Assembly (NCBI GenBank): GCA_018896835.1
Contig: JAHILS010000008.1
Location: 1-21,441, forward strand
DNA: 21,441 nucleotides
Reading direction: 5' to 3'
From: Patescibacteria group bacterium
Lineage (GTDB): Bacteria; Patescibacteriota; Patescibacteriia; UBA9934
Position numbers and translations under genes: made by a program. Shown here piece by piece: positions 20,171 to 21,441 of this stretch (position 1 is its first letter; each line of letters opens with the position of its first letter). The notes under the pieces were generated by a model. That model was given only the letters and a program-made list of their open reading frames with translations. It had not been told where the DNA came from and searched no databases.

Positions 20171-21441
20171 CTACACATACCCACCAGCCTGGATGGTCCA
20201 GAATTCTTTGTATATTGCGCAGGTTTTAATGAGCTGTTCGTGTGTTCCTTGAGCAACGATTTTGCCTTTGTCCATTACCAGAATCTGATCGGCGTCCATA
20301 ACTGTTGACAGTCGGTGAGCAATGACGATGGTTGATCGTCCGGTCATTGCTATCTTTAGAGCTGTCTGCAAATCATGTTCTGTTTTTGAATCAAGCGCAC
20401 TGGTTGCCTCATCAAGTACTAAAATTGGTGGATCTTCGAGTAATACTCTGGCAAGAGCAATTCTTTGCTTTTCTCCACCTGATAACTTCACGCCACGCTC
20501 CCCAACAATTGAGTCATAACCCTTTGGCAAACCTTTGATGAAATTATGAGCTTGCGCTCGCTTGGCAGCGGTTTGAACCTCCTTAAGCGATGCGGTGGGC
20601 TTAGCTAGTCGGATATTATTAATAATCGAGTCGTGGAACAAAAGATTTTCCTGCATCACAAATCCAACATTTCCGCGTAAACTTCTTAGCTTAAGATCTC
20701 GAATATCAATGCCATCTATACTAATTGACCCACTGCGAGGATCGTGATATCGAAGCATCATTTGCGCCAAAGTTGACTTTCCTGCCCCTGACTCACCAAC
20801 AAGCGCAAACACTTTTCCGTCAGGAATTGTAAACGAGACATCTTTAAGCACCGTCTTTCCTTCTTTGTATCCAAACGAAACTTTATCAAAAACTATTTCA
20901 CCTCTAACTTTCTTTAACACTTTTGCGCGAGGTTTATCTTTAATGTCAGGAATAGTATACCAGTAGCTTGATGCGCGATTGAGATATACGAATGATTTGG
21001 AAAGATTTGGCAAAGTAGACATGATCATCTGCACCGAGCCAAACATAAAGTTGGCAAAGCCCAAGAACATAATGAGCGTTCCAATCGAAGTCGTTCCTTG
21101 CAGTACAAGCCAAGCACCAGCCATAAACAAAAGCAATCGACCGGAAATATAAATAGCACCATATCCAGCCTCCACTGTTGCCCACAAACGGTTAATTACA
21201 AATTGGTGCTTGCAAGAAAGTCTATATAATTTAGCAAATGTTATTACTGAACGGTCTTCGCCGGAGAAACTTTTAATTGTCGCGATGTTTGAGATTGCAT
21301 CACTAACATGCCCAGTGATTTCATCCCAATATTTTCCAACCGAGTTTTGCTGTCTATTTGCTGTTTTAAGATTTAGAAATCCGATTACAATAGAAATAGG
21401 AACTGGAATAAGAGCAACCAAAGTTAAACGCCAATCCAAAT
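20171..21441 (-). CDS. ABC-type exporter, fused membrane and ATPase domains (5' end beyond window)
   Basis: The C-terminal 422 aa or so of a half-size ABC exporter (MsbA/multidrug type). The visible part of the membrane domain (about 1-155) has several spans, including 6-22 and 100-140. The nucleotide-binding domain is complete: Walker A GESGAGKS (215-222), Q-loop VMQENLLF (261-268), signature LSGGEKQR (319-326), Walker B ILVLDEA (339-345), D-loop SALD and H-loop His375. A full half-transporter has about 580 aa, so roughly 150-170 residues lie to the right. No start codon is within the window. Substrate unknown; lipid, peptide or drug export are all possible. A strong palindromic terminator follows. 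Confidence 0.94.
   Translation of the reverse strand, partial: LDWRLTLVALIPVPISIVIGFLNLKTANRQQNSVGKYWDEITGHVSDAISNIATIKSFSGEDRSVITFAKLYRLSCKHQFVINRLWATVEAGYGAIYISGRLLLFMAGAWLVLQGTTSIGTLIMFLGFANFMFGSVQMIMSTLPNLSKSFVYLNRASSYWYTIPDIKDKPRAKVLKKVRGEIVFDKVSFGYKEGKTVLKDVSFTIPDGKVFALVGESGAGKSTLAQMMLRYHDPRSGSISIDGIDIRDLKLRSLRGNVGFVMQENLLFHDSIINNIRLAKPTASLKEVQTAAKRAQAHNFIKGLPKGYDSIVGERGVKLSGGEKQRIALARVLLEDPPILVLDEATSALDSKTEHDLQTALKIAMTGRSTIVIAHRLSTVMDADQILVMDKGKIVAQGTHEQLIKTCAIYKEFWTIQAGGYV

Noticed and set aside
1..21441. tRNA or rRNA genes
   Set aside because: No cloverleaf with a T-loop GTTCRANNC or rRNA-like conserved block was noticed in any intergenic stretch.

Overview
The window looks like part of a small-genome candidate-phylum-radiation (Patescibacteria/Parcubacteria-type) chromosome. 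The reasons are tightly packed genes, a reduced mraZ-rsmH-ftsL division cluster, several 'conserved but unnamed' membrane proteins, a lone RAYT-type transposase, and many genes without a Shine-Dalgarno sequence. TGA acts as a stop codon (for example in the DUF362 gene), so this is not a code-25 lineage. The taxonomic call is an inference from gene style; no rRNA or tRNA gene was seen.

Layout, left to right. (1) 1-917: a RAYT/Y1 transposase gene between two identical 73-bp repeats rich in TTATCCACA/TGTCCACA motifs. (2) 918-7631, minus strand: a LOG-family protein, a 524-aa membrane protein, a membrane-anchored glycosidase-like protein, a pyridine nucleotide-disulfide oxidoreductase and a class B penicillin-binding protein, with gaps of 3-37 bp, probably one transcription unit. 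(3) 7632-7842: a gap holding two perfect palindromes of 38 and 34 bp. (4) 7843-12488, minus: a sugar-1-phosphate nucleotidyltransferase, an HExxH protein, MltG and a DUF2207 protein, an operon with a good promoter placed so close to the first start codon that its mRNA should be leaderless. (5) 12542-13341, plus: a putative winged-helix DNA-binding protein with its own ribosome binding site and terminator. (6) 13353-15447, minus: PAP2 phosphatase and GpmI. (7) 15448-15923: a gap of about 480 bp with a degenerate dispersed repeat, a 32-bp perfect palindrome and a further hairpin. (8) 15924-17547, minus: mraZ-rsmH-ftsL, preceded by a promoter overlapped by MraZ-box-like repeats, a terminator-like leader hairpin and DnaA-box-like sites. 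(9) 17995-18357, plus: a 120-aa protein with a possible zinc site, convergent with a 28-aa single-span membrane peptide (18463-18549, minus); each has its own terminator. (10) 18585-19967, minus: an NMN-adenylyltransferase-like protein and a DUF362 protein. (11) 20171-21441, minus: an ABC exporter running off the right edge, ended by a 44-bp palindromic terminator.

Much of the content concerns the cell envelope: peptidoglycan synthesis and cleavage (PBP, MltG), septum assembly (FtsL-like, MraZ, RsmH), sugar-nucleotide supply, a PAP2 phosphatase that could act on polyprenyl pyrophosphate, and an exporter. The least explained parts are the non-coding structures (CGATCG-centred palindromes, the RAYT-associated repeat, the mraZ leader) and three GC-richer, Shine-Dalgarno-led, terminator-capped small genes that differ in style from the rest.
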